Source: Algibacter lectus (lineage in GTDB: Bacteria; Bacteroidota; Bacteroidia; Flavobacteriales; Flavobacteriaceae). From it: a DNA stretch of 64,000 bases. The stretch is taken from NCBI RefSeq assembly GCF_900112395.1, contig NZ_FOLN01000006.1, positions 186,001 through 250,000 on the forward strand. Reading direction: 5' to 3'. The notes under the pieces were generated by a model. It made no database searches. It saw only the letters and a program-made list of their open reading frames with translations, and was not told the DNA's origin. Shown here in pieces: positions 23,909 to 31,841 of this stretch. Each line of letters begins with the position of its first letter. Positions within the stretch are counted from its first letter, which is position 1. Both the position numbers and the translations under genes were made by a program.

Positions 23909-26900
23909 CTAATTAATATGCTTAGACAATCGTAAAATATCACCAAATACACCACGCGCTGTAACCTCTGCTCCAGCTCCTGCACCTTGAATCACGATAG
24001 GTTGCTCACCATAACTCTCAGTAAATATTTCAAAAATAGCATCCGAACCTTTTATTTGTCCTAACGTACTATCATTTGGTATAGATACGAGTTTCACTTC
24101 CAAAACGCCTTTATCTTGAGATAAATCTCCCGATAAATCACCAATATAACGCAATACATGCCCGGGTTCCTGCTTATCTTTTATAGCTTGGTATTGTTCA
24201 TTTAAAACATCCAACTGTTCTAAAAACGATTCCACCGATATATTTTGATACGCTTCCGGTATTAAATTCTGTACCTCAACATCTTCAAACTCATTATACA
24301 AATCTAATTCTCTAGCTAAAATTAATAACTTTCTAGCCACATCATTTCCAGAGAAATCTTCTCTCGGATCAGGTTCTGTAAAGCCTTTGTCGATAGTTTC
24401 CTGAATAATTTCACTAAACGGTTTATTTTCAACAGAAAAATTATTGAATAAATAACTTAACGTTCCAGAGAATACTCCACGGATTCTAGTAATATTCTCT
24501 CCCGATTCGTGTAACAGTTTAATAGTATCAATTAACGGTAAACCTGCGCCAACCGTAGTTTCATATAAATATTGTTTCTTATTCTCTTTTAACTGAACAC
24601 GTAAATCTTTATAAAACTCGTGCGAAATGGTGTTTGCTATTTTATTAGAAGATACCAAATCGAAACCAGCCTCTATTAAAGGGATGTAGTTTTCATAAAA
24701 ATTAGGACTTGCCGTATTATCCACAGCAATTAAATTTTCTAAATGGTTTTCTTTTGCAAAAGCAATAATATCTTCAATAGAACTTGCTGTGTCTACCGTT
24801 TTAATAGCATCTTCCCAATTAGCATCAACACCATTTTTACTTAAAAGTTGCTTTTTAGAATTCGCAATAGCAAATACATTTAAGTTAATGGCTTTACGTT
24901 TTTCAATATCGCTTCTAGATTTCAAAATCTGATTAATCAATGCGCCTCCAACACCTCCGTGTCCGAAAATGGCAATGTTTATCTTTTTAGAAATCCCAAA
25001 AATCTCACCATGAATCACGTTCATAGCTTTATGTAATTGCGATTTTTTAAGCACTAAACTTATATTTCTTCCGGTAACGGTATTGTTAAATAACAACGGC
25101 GTAATTTGGTTTTTTATAAGCGCATTAAATGGTTTGTGGAACGAACTTAACTCGATACCAATAATTGAGATTACAGACACATCATCCACAACATCAATTT
25201 TATTTACATCCTGAGAATAGAAATCATTTTCAAACTCACGCTCTAAAGCAATAACCGCTTGTGTGGCTTCGCTTGCATTAATAATTAAACCAATACCACG
25301 CTCTGACGAGCCTTGCGAAATAATACTAACACTAATATCATGAATACTTAACGCTCTAAAAATTCGAGCATCTACTCCACTTTTTCCTAACAAACCACGA
25401 CCTTCAAGATTTAAAAGCGCCACGTTATCTAAAACAGAAAGCGATGTCACTTCTTTAGCACTTGGTTTTGCTGTAATTAAAGTTCCTTCATCCTCTGGAT
25501 TAAAGGTATTTAAAATACGTAAGTTGATGTTTTTTTCAACTAAAGGAATTATAGTTTTTGCATGTAAAATAGTAGTTCCAAAGTTCGCCAACTCATTTGC
25601 TTCACTAAACGATAATTCTCTAATTTTTTGAGCATCGGCAACCAAATCTGGGTTTGCTGTATATATACCGTTTACGTGTGTATAATTTTGTAACTCTTCA
25701 GCATCTAAATAATTTGCAATTAAGGCTGCGGTATAATTACTTCCATTTCTACCTAAAGTCGTGGTTTCATCTTTTAAGTTAGACGCAATAAAACCTGTAA
25801 TTACATTTACAGCATCTTTATGTGCTTTGAAAAAAGCAGTGACATTATCTTTAGATAATTTAGCAATAGGAATTGCATTTCCGAAGTTCTCATCTGTTTT
25901 TATTAGCATTCTAGAATCTACCGCATTGGCTTTTATTTGCTTCTGGTTAAGTAATTCTGAAACCATTTTAATAGCCAACAATTCGCCTTGTGCTAAAATA
26001 GTATCCTTAATCTTTCCGCTGTAATCACCAAGCAGACTAACACCTTCAAATAATTTATCAAGCAGTGTAAACTCTTCAGTAAAATCAATAGTTTTTAAAG
26101 GTTCTTTTTGATAACTTTTAAAAGCTTCTAATTGCGACTTATACTCTTCGCCTTTTGCCGCAAGATTTAAAACAAATTCTAGTTCGTCGGTAGCATTACC
26201 ACGTGCCGATACTACAATCGAGATTTTATCGCCATTATTAACTTTATTTTCAATAATGGTAATTACATTATTCAATCCTTCGCCATTGCCTAAAGATTTG
26301 CCTCCAAACTTTAATACTTTCATTCTTTTCTTTTTTGAATCTGGCACAAAAATGCCTTCTATAATTTTTTCTAACTGCTCATATTCCATTAAAAACGCAT
26401 CGTGACCGTGTACCGAGTGAATTTCGTTGTACGTAACATTCGGGTTCGTTAATGCTAATTGTTTGTGCGTTTCTCTATTCTCTTCTGCTGTGAAAAACAA
26501 ATCGGAATCGACACCTACAATATGGATATTCGCTTCTATATTTTCTAAGACATTAAAGTCTTCTGGTCTATTTTTGGTAACATCAATCGTTCTAAGCAAC
26601 TGATTCATTAACTTATAAGCTGAAAGCTGAAAACGTTCTTGCAACTTCTTACCGTGATGCAACAACCAACTTTCTACATTAAAAATCTCTAAATCTACAT
26701 TTTTAGAACGATGAAAACGTTCTTTAAAAGATTCTGGAGTTCGGTAACACAGCATGGCGTGCATTCGCGCATCGTGCACCGGATTTTTTGAATTTATTAA
26801 AAACTGTTCTTGAATCTGGCAGTTTGCTATAAGCCAATCTGTAGATTTCCAATCGGTTGCGATAACCACCAAATTTTCGGTAAAATCGGGTTGTAAAACC

Positions 26901-27307
26901 GCCATTTCCCAAGCAATTCCGCCACCTAAAGAACCTCCAACGGCTGCAAACAGTTTTCCTGTTTTTAATTCTTTTAAACCTAGTAAAAATATTTTTGCGA
27001 CATCGCGTGCAATAAAATCCTTGTAATTTTCAACAACAAAGCCGTCATAACTATTTCCAGGGATATTGAATGCTAAAACGCTGTATAGTTTTGTGTCGAT
27101 TACTTTATCATCGCCAACTAAATCTAACCACCAGCCATTTTCGCCAGCAACATCACTATTTCCGGTTAAGGCATGATTTATTAAAACAATAGGTGCGCTA
27201 CCCAGTGGTTTTCCAAACACTTGATAACTTAAATTAAGTTCAGCATTAAGCACATCGCTTTCCGTGCGATAATTTTTAATGGTAATATGTTGCAATGGGT
27301 GCTTCAA
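23909..27307 (-). CDS. thrA: Fusion of homoserine O-acyltransferase, aspartokinase and homoserine dehydrogenase
   Basis: A 1132-residue chain with three enzymes. Residues 1-~325 are an alpha/beta hydrolase of the MetX type with Ser126 in GGSLGGG, Asp267/269 in GVDSDL and His302 in GHDAFL. Residues 329-~640 are aspartokinase (KVLKFGGKSL, TLGRNGSNYTA), then a regulatory ACT pair. Residues from ~790 are homoserine dehydrogenase with NAD motif IFGHGGVGGAL, TTVGAGLPLIDT, FSGTLSYLF and EPDPREDFSGNDVARK. The chain covers aspartate phosphorylation, homoserine formation and homoserine acylation. It sits between metY and metZ under one SAM-I riboswitch. The kinase motif is KFGGKS rather than the usual KFGGTS. 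Confidence 0.92.
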   Translation of the reverse strand: MKHPLQHITIKNYRTESDVLNAELNLSYQVFGKPLGSAPIVLINHALTGNSDVAGENGWWLDLVGDDKVIDTKLYSVLAFNIPGNSYDGFVVENYKDFIARDVAKIFLLGLKELKTGKLFAAVGGSLGGGIAWEMAVLQPDFTENLVVIATDWKSTDWLIANCQIQEQFLINSKNPVHDARMHAMLCYRTPESFKERFHRSKNVDLEIFNVESWLLHHGKKLQERFQLSAYKLMNQLLRTIDVTKNRPEDFNVLENIEANIHIVGVDSDLFFTAEENRETHKQLALTNPNVTYNEIHSVHGHDAFLMEYEQLEKIIEGIFVPDSKKKRMKVLKFGGKSLGNGEGLNNVITIIENKVNNGDKISIVVSARGNATDELEFVLNLAAKGEEYKSQLEAFKSYQKEPLKTIDFTEEFTLLDKLFEGVSLLGDYSGKIKDTILAQGELLAIKMVSELLNQKQIKANAVDSRMLIKTDENFGNAIPIAKLSKDNVTAFFKAHKDAVNVITGFIASNLKDETTTLGRNGSNYTAALIANYLDAEELQNYTHVNGIYTANPDLVADAQKIRELSFSEANELANFGTTILHAKTIIPLVEKNINLRILNTFNPEDEGTLITAKPSAKEVTSLSVLDNVALLNLEGRGLLGKSGVDARIFRALSIHDISVSIISQGSSERGIGLIINASEATQAVIALEREFENDFYSQDVNKIDVVDDVSVISIIGIELSSFHKPFNALIKNQITPLLFNNTVTGRNISLVLKKSQLHKAMNVIHGEIFGISKKINIAIFGHGGVGGALINQILKSRSDIEKRKAINLNVFAIANSKKQLLSKNGVDANWEDAIKTVDTASSIEDIIAFAKENHLENLIAVDNTASPNFYENYIPLIEAGFDLVSSNKIANTISHEFYKDLRVQLKENKKQYLYETTVGAGLPLIDTIKLLHESGENITRIRGVFSGTLSYLFNNFSVENKPFSEIIQETIDKGFTEPDPREDFSGNDVARKLLILARELDLYNEFEDVEVQNLIPEAYQNISVESFLEQLDVLNEQYQAIKDKQEPGHVLRYIGDLSGDLSQDKGVLEVKLVSIPNDSTLGQIKGSDAIFEIFTESYGEQPIVIQGAGAGAEVTARGVFGDILRLSKHIN

Positions 27308-27343
27308 TTCTTTATGTTTTTAAAACCGACTAAGTTTTTATTT

Positions 27344-27374
27344 AACCGACACCATTTTTAAAATCGTGTCGGTT
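27344..27374 (-). other. Hairpin in metY-thrA intergenic gap
   Basis: AACCGACAC (27344-27352) pairs perfectly with GTGTCGGTT (27366-27374), loop 13 nt. It lies inside the operon after metY and may process or attenuate the transcript before the long fusion gene. There is no clear T-run on the minus strand. Confidence 0.45.
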
Positions 27375-27383
27375 TATTTTGTT

Positions 27384-27411
27384 TCCTGCAAGATCGCAAA
27401 ACCTTACAGGA
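27384..27411. repeat. Palindromic hairpin repeat, family A copy 2
   Basis: TCCTGCAAG (27384-27392) faces CTTACAGGA (27403-27411). One position is a G-U wobble on the minus strand. Nearly the same sequence as the hairpin at 225-255, here 20 nt after the stop of metY. Confidence 0.6.
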
Positions 27412-27430
27412 TGTTGTATTATTTTACTAA

Positions 27431-28705
27431 TTATATCGTTGCAAAAGCCGCTGTTAAATCTGCTTTTAAATCTTCAATATCTTCAAGACCAATAGATAAA
27501 CGCACTAAATCGCTAGACACTCCTGCAGCTTCTTGCGCTGTTTCATCTAATTGTTGATGCGTTGTACTCGCTGGGTGAATAATTAAAGATTTTGTATCTC
27601 CAATATTAGCAAGTAAAGAAAACAACTTGGTATTATCTGCAATTTTCTTAGCCGCTTCAAAACCACCTTTATGTCCAAAAGTCACTAAACCACTTTGTCC
27701 CTTAGGTAAATATTTATCTGCTAAAGTTTTGTATTTACTACTTTCTAAACCAGGATAGTTTACCCATGCAATCTCTTCTTGAGCCTCTAACCATTTAGCA
27801 ATCTCTAATGCATTTGCACTGTGTTGTTTTATTCTTACTGGTAAAGTCTCTAAACCTTGAATAATCTGGAAGGCGTTAAATGGACTTAAAGCACCACCAA
27901 AATCACGTAAACCTTCTAATATTAATTTAAAAACATAAGAAGCCGCACCTAAAGTTTCGTAGTATTTTAATCCGTGGTAACCTGCAGAAGGCTCCGTAAA
28001 TTCAGGGAATTTTCCGTTAGCCCAATTAAACGTTCCACCGTCTACAATAGCACCACCTAAAGATGTTCCTTGTCCTCCAATATATTTTGTTAAAGAATGG
28101 ATCACGATATCTGCACCGTGTTTTAGCGGATTTAATAATACCGGCGTAGCCACTGTATTATCTACAATAAAAGGAACTCCTGCCGCTTTAGACTGTACTG
28201 AAATAGCTTCTAAATCTAAAACATCTAATTTCGGGTTCCCTAAAGATTCTACAAAAAATGCTCTTGTATTATCTTGCACTGCTGCTTTAAAATTCTCTGG
28301 GTTAGAAGCATCTACAAACGTAGTTGTAATACCAAAACGAGGTAAAGTTACACTCAACAAATTGTAAGTACCACCATATAAACTACTAGACGCTACAATA
28401 TGGTCGCCAGCTTTTAAAAGCGTTAATAACCCTGTAGAAATAGCCGCAGTTCCCGATGCGAAAACAACAGCACCAACACCACCTTCTACAGCCGCTAAAC
28501 GATCTTGTAAAATTTGATTGGTTGGGTTGTTTAAACGTGTATAAATAAAACCTAGTTCTTTTAATGAAAAAAGGTTTGCCGCATGATCTGAATCGTTAAA
28601 AACATACGATGATGTTTGGTAAATTGGCACGGCTTGCGTTCCTCCGTTTGCTTTAACGTCGTGTCCGGCGTGTAATGCGTTTGTTGATAATTTGTGATCG
28701 CTCAT
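27431..28705 (-). CDS. metY: O-acetylhomoserine sulfhydrylase (MetY)
   Basis: About 424 residues from the ATG at 28705 (MSDHKLSTNALHAGHD); the longer frame has 21 non-conserved leading residues. This is a PLP enzyme with the lysine in SLTKYIGGQGTSLGG and the long insertion typical of O-acetylhomoserine aminocarboxypropyltransferases (GKFPEFTEPSAGYHGLKY). It makes homocysteine from O-acetylhomoserine and sulfide. It is the first gene after the SAM-I riboswitch terminator, about 97 nt downstream, and is followed by the MetX-AK-HSD fusion, which makes its substrate. Confidence 0.93.
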   Translation of the reverse strand: MSDHKLSTNALHAGHDVKANGGTQAVPIYQTSSYVFNDSDHAANLFSLKELGFIYTRLNNPTNQILQDRLAAVEGGVGAVVFASGTAAISTGLLTLLKAGDHIVASSSLYGGTYNLLSVTLPRFGITTTFVDASNPENFKAAVQDNTRAFFVESLGNPKLDVLDLEAISVQSKAAGVPFIVDNTVATPVLLNPLKHGADIVIHSLTKYIGGQGTSLGGAIVDGGTFNWANGKFPEFTEPSAGYHGLKYYETLGAASYVFKLILEGLRDFGGALSPFNAFQIIQGLETLPVRIKQHSANALEIAKWLEAQEEIAWVNYPGLESSKYKTLADKYLPKGQSGLVTFGHKGGFEAAKKIADNTKLFSLLANIGDTKSLIIHPASTTHQQLDETAQEAAGVSSDLVRLSIGLEDIEDLKADLTAAFATI

Positions 28706-28801
28706 TTTTCTTATTTTTTTAGTTAATTGGTTGCCGCTTTTTGCTATTAAATAAAAAGTCAAATTCACTTTAAAAAAGTGTACTTAATAGAAAAATGTTA
28801 T

Positions 28802-28831
28802 AAGAAAAATTAAAATTGCAGAAAGCAATTC
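28802..28831 (-). terminator. Intrinsic terminator of the SAM-I riboswitch
   Basis: Minus-strand hairpin AATTGC-loop-GCAATT (stem arms 28814-28819 and 28825-28830) followed by a T-rich tract. It lies just after the 3' strand of the riboswitch P1 helix, the standard place for the expression platform. Confidence 0.75.
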
Positions 28832-28837
28832 TTGTTA

Positions 28838-28958
28838 GTTATCTATCCAAACACCAATAAATGAATTGGTAATTTAAGTAGAATTTAGCACCTTCATTAC
28901 TAAGTGTAAAGGGTTGCTAAGGCTTCAGCGGGTCTATCCCTCCACCTTTCTTGATAAC
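28838..28958 (-). promoter_or_regulatory. SAM-I (S-box) riboswitch
   Basis: The minus strand carries the S-box core: GTTATCAAGAAAGGTGGAGG, then GGGA..GACCC, CTGAAGCC, TAGCAACC, and the 3' part AAGGTGCTAAATTC. P1 closes with GTTATC (28958-28953) against GATAAC (28843-28838). An ACCAAT/ATTGGT stem lies between the core and P1. A terminator follows at once, so SAM binding should stop transcription of metY-thrA-metZ. The match to the S-box consensus is strong and in the right genetic position. Confidence 0.95.
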
Positions 28959-28989
28959 ATTTCAGTAAGTTTATTGAACTTTGTGAATG

Positions 28990-29021
28990 CAAATATTCAA
29001 TTAATAAACGCTAATATCCAA
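28990..29021 (-). promoter_or_regulatory. Putative promoter of the methionine operon
   Basis: Minus-strand AATATTTG (28997-28990) matches TAnnTTTG at seven of eight positions, with TTG (29021-29019) 21 nt upstream. The implied start lies about 25 nt before the riboswitch P1 helix, as expected. Confidence 0.4.
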
Positions 29022-29237
29022 ATTTTTAACAGAAATTTTTAAAGATTTACCAATATCGCAATGTTTTGTTGTTTTAAGGCCTAGCTTCTTTGAAATATTG
29101 AATATTATGAGATTTGTGGGATTTTTACATTAAAACTTACTTGGTATTTCGTAAAAAAGAATAACTTCGTTTTTAGGTCTGATAATCAACTGCTCAAACC
29201 TCATTCAAGCAACAAACCCAACAAATTAAGATAGATT
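29022..29237. other. Divergent intergenic region upstream of nuclease-like gene
   Basis: AT-rich spacer between the methionine operon promoter and the 614-residue gene. A plausible plus-strand promoter is TTG at 29141-29143 with TAACTTCG at 29162-29169 (spacer 18 nt, one mismatch to TAnnTTTG). Nothing else is recognised. Confidence 0.4.
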
Positions 29238-31082
29238 ATGAAATTAGAAAAGATATTAGATAAACTTGGCTCCCTAGAAAAAAACTCATTTATAAAAGCT
29301 ATTGATAATATCATTTCGAAAAACCCCAAAAACATTAAAGAAATAAACACGATTTTAAGCTCATCTAACAAAGGATTAAAATCTGTTGACAATCAAAATA
29401 TCTCTAAAGTTTTCGCCTTAACTTCTAACGAATTTCAACAAAACGTAAAATGTGAATTTCAAGAAATCACTTCGCAACTTGATATTTTAATTGATATTAT
29501 AATTCGTGACGGTAACTGTATAATGAAACAAGATTGGTTTTCAAGGTTATACGAAATTGAAATAAAGCAGATAAAAAATAAAATAAAAACATTAAACGCC
29601 AATTTTGAAAACGATAAATCAGATTTAAGTGAATCTCGAAAAAGAGATTACAAAATATATAAATCTTGCTTGCACACAGCATATTATAACGACCAAGATA
29701 ATAATCGTGAAGCAAAAATATCTTCGGATGAACTATCAATAATGCTTACACTTTCAAAACAACTTGGTCTTTCTCAAGAAGAAATTAAGCTCATAAATTA
29801 TTCTATATTACCCGTCATAAAGCTAGACATTCAAGACGTTATAAAAAGCCTTAAAAACATCGGTGTAATATTTTATTCAAACAAAGAAAACACAATTTAT
29901 ATTGCAGATGAAATGGTTCGACTTTTACGCAAAATTCGCGAAAAAGAAATAGCCGAAAAATTCTATCGAAGAACTTTAAAGCTTTTACGAGAACCAATAA
30001 TTAATCAGATTTCAAAAGACCATAATATCGATAGAAAACTATCATATTCACAGAAAATAGAGGAAATAATAAAAGAAGGCGTTTCGTTTACTGATTTATT
30101 ACTATCGGATATATATAAGCCAGGAAGTACACTAACAGACAAAAAGAAAACGTTAAATGAACTTTGTGAAAAAGGACTTAATATTAGTAACTTAAAAGGA
30201 AGTACGCTAGATGATAAAATTAGTAGTCTAATTGAATATTTTGAAAATATTGAACGAGATGAAAAAGTAGGCATCTCCCTTGATGGATTTGATAAGCTCT
30301 TAACCGAATTAAACCTCTCTCTTCCCGACTTAAACAAACAGATAAGAGTTCAATTTGAACTTCAAGATGAATTTGTTTTAAAGGCAGATTTCCTACTTGA
30401 TTATAATATTAAACCTAGAGATATATTAGACTTAATAACTAAGGAGGATAGAACTAAGTTTATTAAAGACAATTCTATAAAGCAAAGAGGAGATGATATT
30501 TTAAATATCCTTGAACACTACAAGGATGTAGAAAACCTATATCTCGAAAACTATGAAAACGTAGGATATAGAAATTTAAACTTACTTAAAGAAAATGGTA
30601 TTATTATAAAAGAAAGCGAACTCGGTTTAAAATTTGAAGAACTTACAGGTATCATTTTAAAAGGAATAGGTTTTAACGTAGATGATGTATTAAAAAGTCA
30701 ACTAAACACAAAGAAGGATATGATGGATATTCTTTTAAACTTAGGTAATCAAGAAATTATTATTGTAGAATGTAAAACAAGTAAGGAAAGAGGTTATAAT
30801 AAGTTTAGCTCTGTTTCAAGGCAATTAAAATCTTACCAAAACTTAGCTCTAAAAAACAATTTAAGAATTGTAAAAATATTGCTTGTGGCACCGGAATTTA
30901 GTGATGATTTTGTAACAGATTGCGAAATGGATACTGAAATGAATTTATCCCTTATAACATCTTCTACCCTATCTAATATTTATGATGCATTTAAATCGTC
31001 TAAATACACCGAATTTCCTCATGTATTATTTAGAGATATTGTTATAAACGAGGAAAGAATACTTAAAGCCTTAAGTAAATAA
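29238..31082 (+). CDS. Uncharacterised protein with C-terminal PD-(D/E)XK nuclease-like domain
   Basis: 614 residues, no signal peptide or membrane segment. The first ~430 residues are predicted helical and highly charged. They include two related SAP-like turns (GSTLTDKKKTLNELCEKGL and KGSTLDDKISSLIEYF). The C-terminal ~130 residues carry the restriction-endonuclease-fold pattern: FEELTGIILKGIGF, then DMMDILLNLGNQEIIIVECK with the D...ExK catalytic arrangement, followed by QLKSYQNLA and LLVAPEF. This resembles Mrr-like or recombination-associated nucleases. No methyltransferase or helicase is adjacent, so it is a solitary gene of unknown role, possibly DNA repair or defence. Confidence 0.7.
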   Translation: MKLEKILDKLGSLEKNSFIKAIDNIISKNPKNIKEINTILSSSNKGLKSVDNQNISKVFALTSNEFQQNVKCEFQEITSQLDILIDIIIRDGNCIMKQDWFSRLYEIEIKQIKNKIKTLNANFENDKSDLSESRKRDYKIYKSCLHTAYYNDQDNNREAKISSDELSIMLTLSKQLGLSQEEIKLINYSILPVIKLDIQDVIKSLKNIGVIFYSNKENTIYIADEMVRLLRKIREKEIAEKFYRRTLKLLREPIINQISKDHNIDRKLSYSQKIEEIIKEGVSFTDLLLSDIYKPGSTLTDKKKTLNELCEKGLNISNLKGSTLDDKISSLIEYFENIERDEKVGISLDGFDKLLTELNLSLPDLNKQIRVQFELQDEFVLKADFLLDYNIKPRDILDLITKEDRTKFIKDNSIKQRGDDILNILEHYKDVENLYLENYENVGYRNLNLLKENGIIIKESELGLKFEELTGIILKGIGFNVDDVLKSQLNTKKDMMDILLNLGNQEIIIVECKTSKERGYNKFSSVSRQLKSYQNLALKNNLRIVKILLVAPEFSDDFVTDCEMDTEMNLSLITSSTLSNIYDAFKSSKYTEFPHVLFRDIVINEERILKALSK

Positions 31083-31130
31083 GAAAAACTAATAGCTAAC
31101 AACAATAAATCCTTTGCCCAATAGCATAAA

Positions 31131-31667
31131 ATGAAAAACACTATAATTACACTTTTACTTTTATTTCCAATATTTTCATGGGCTGATGCCTGGGATAATT
31201 TAACCTTGCAACAAGCTGAACAAGTCTGTGAATTTTTAAATACAGATCCATATATTTTGGATTATTGCGATTGTTGTGACTATGAAGGTGAATACGCTAC
31301 AAAAATCTACTTAATGAAAGTAAAATCTACAGAAATTATTAGTTGCGACTGGAATTCGGAATACTATAGCGTAAGAGCAGATGTTGATGTTTTAGCTGAA
31401 ATTCCATATATAAAAGAAGGACCCGACATTAATTATGCTCACCGATACAAATCGAAAGAAGCGCTAGTAATAACTATGAATTATACATGGGCATATAACG
31501 AACAAAAGAAAAAGGCTGCACCTATATACACAATTATTCCTTACAATATCTATGGAGAAACTAACCCAAATTTGGGTTCTTGCAAAGCGTTTACAAGCTT
31601 CCCTAATCCAAAACAGATAAAGAATAGAAAATATAAAAAGTGGTATAATAAAAAATTTCAAATCTAA
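31131..31667 (+). CDS. Secreted Cys-rich hypothetical protein
   Basis: 178 residues with a signal peptide (MKNTIITLLLLFPIFSWADA, cleavage near 18-20). The mature part has a cluster of cysteines (VCEF, YCDCCDYEGEY, SCDW, GSCKAF), suggesting disulfides or metal binding, and a basic C-terminus (KNRKYKKWYNKKFQI). I do not recognise the family. It starts 48 nt after the nuclease-like gene and may share its transcript, but the two look functionally unrelated. It is followed by the structured repeat at 31735. Confidence 0.65.
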   Translation: MKNTIITLLLLFPIFSWADAWDNLTLQQAEQVCEFLNTDPYILDYCDCCDYEGEYATKIYLMKVKSTEIISCDWNSEYYSVRADVDVLAEIPYIKEGPDINYAHRYKSKEALVITMNYTWAYNEQKKKAAPIYTIIPYNIYGETNPNLGSCKAFTSFPNPKQIKNRKYKKWYNKKFQI

Positions 31668-31734
31668 AAAACGCGATTACTACCCTACTTAAAAAACTAA
31701 CCATAAACGAACCCCCTTAAACCAAGCAATAGCT

Positions 31735-31836
31735 CGCGTTAGGGATTGAACGGCATGTTTGAAATCCTGTTTGTTTTTCCTTAAAAAAAACAAACAGATT
31801 GAGTAGTGAAAGCCCGACCTTTTTCGGGTAACGCCC
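31735..31836 (-). repeat. Structured intergenic repeat, family C copy 2
   Basis: This ~102-nt element, read on the minus strand, begins GGGCGTTACCCG, contains GGTCGGGCTTTC and ATGCCG, and ends TCAATCCCTAACGC. The ends pair (GCGTTA with TAACGC) and an internal 12-bp perfect hairpin (CTGTTTGTTTTT, 31767-31778 / 31786-31797) replaces the different but equally placed hairpin of copy 1. It lies between convergent genes and may also terminate them. Confidence 0.65.
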
Positions 31837-31841
31837 ATATT

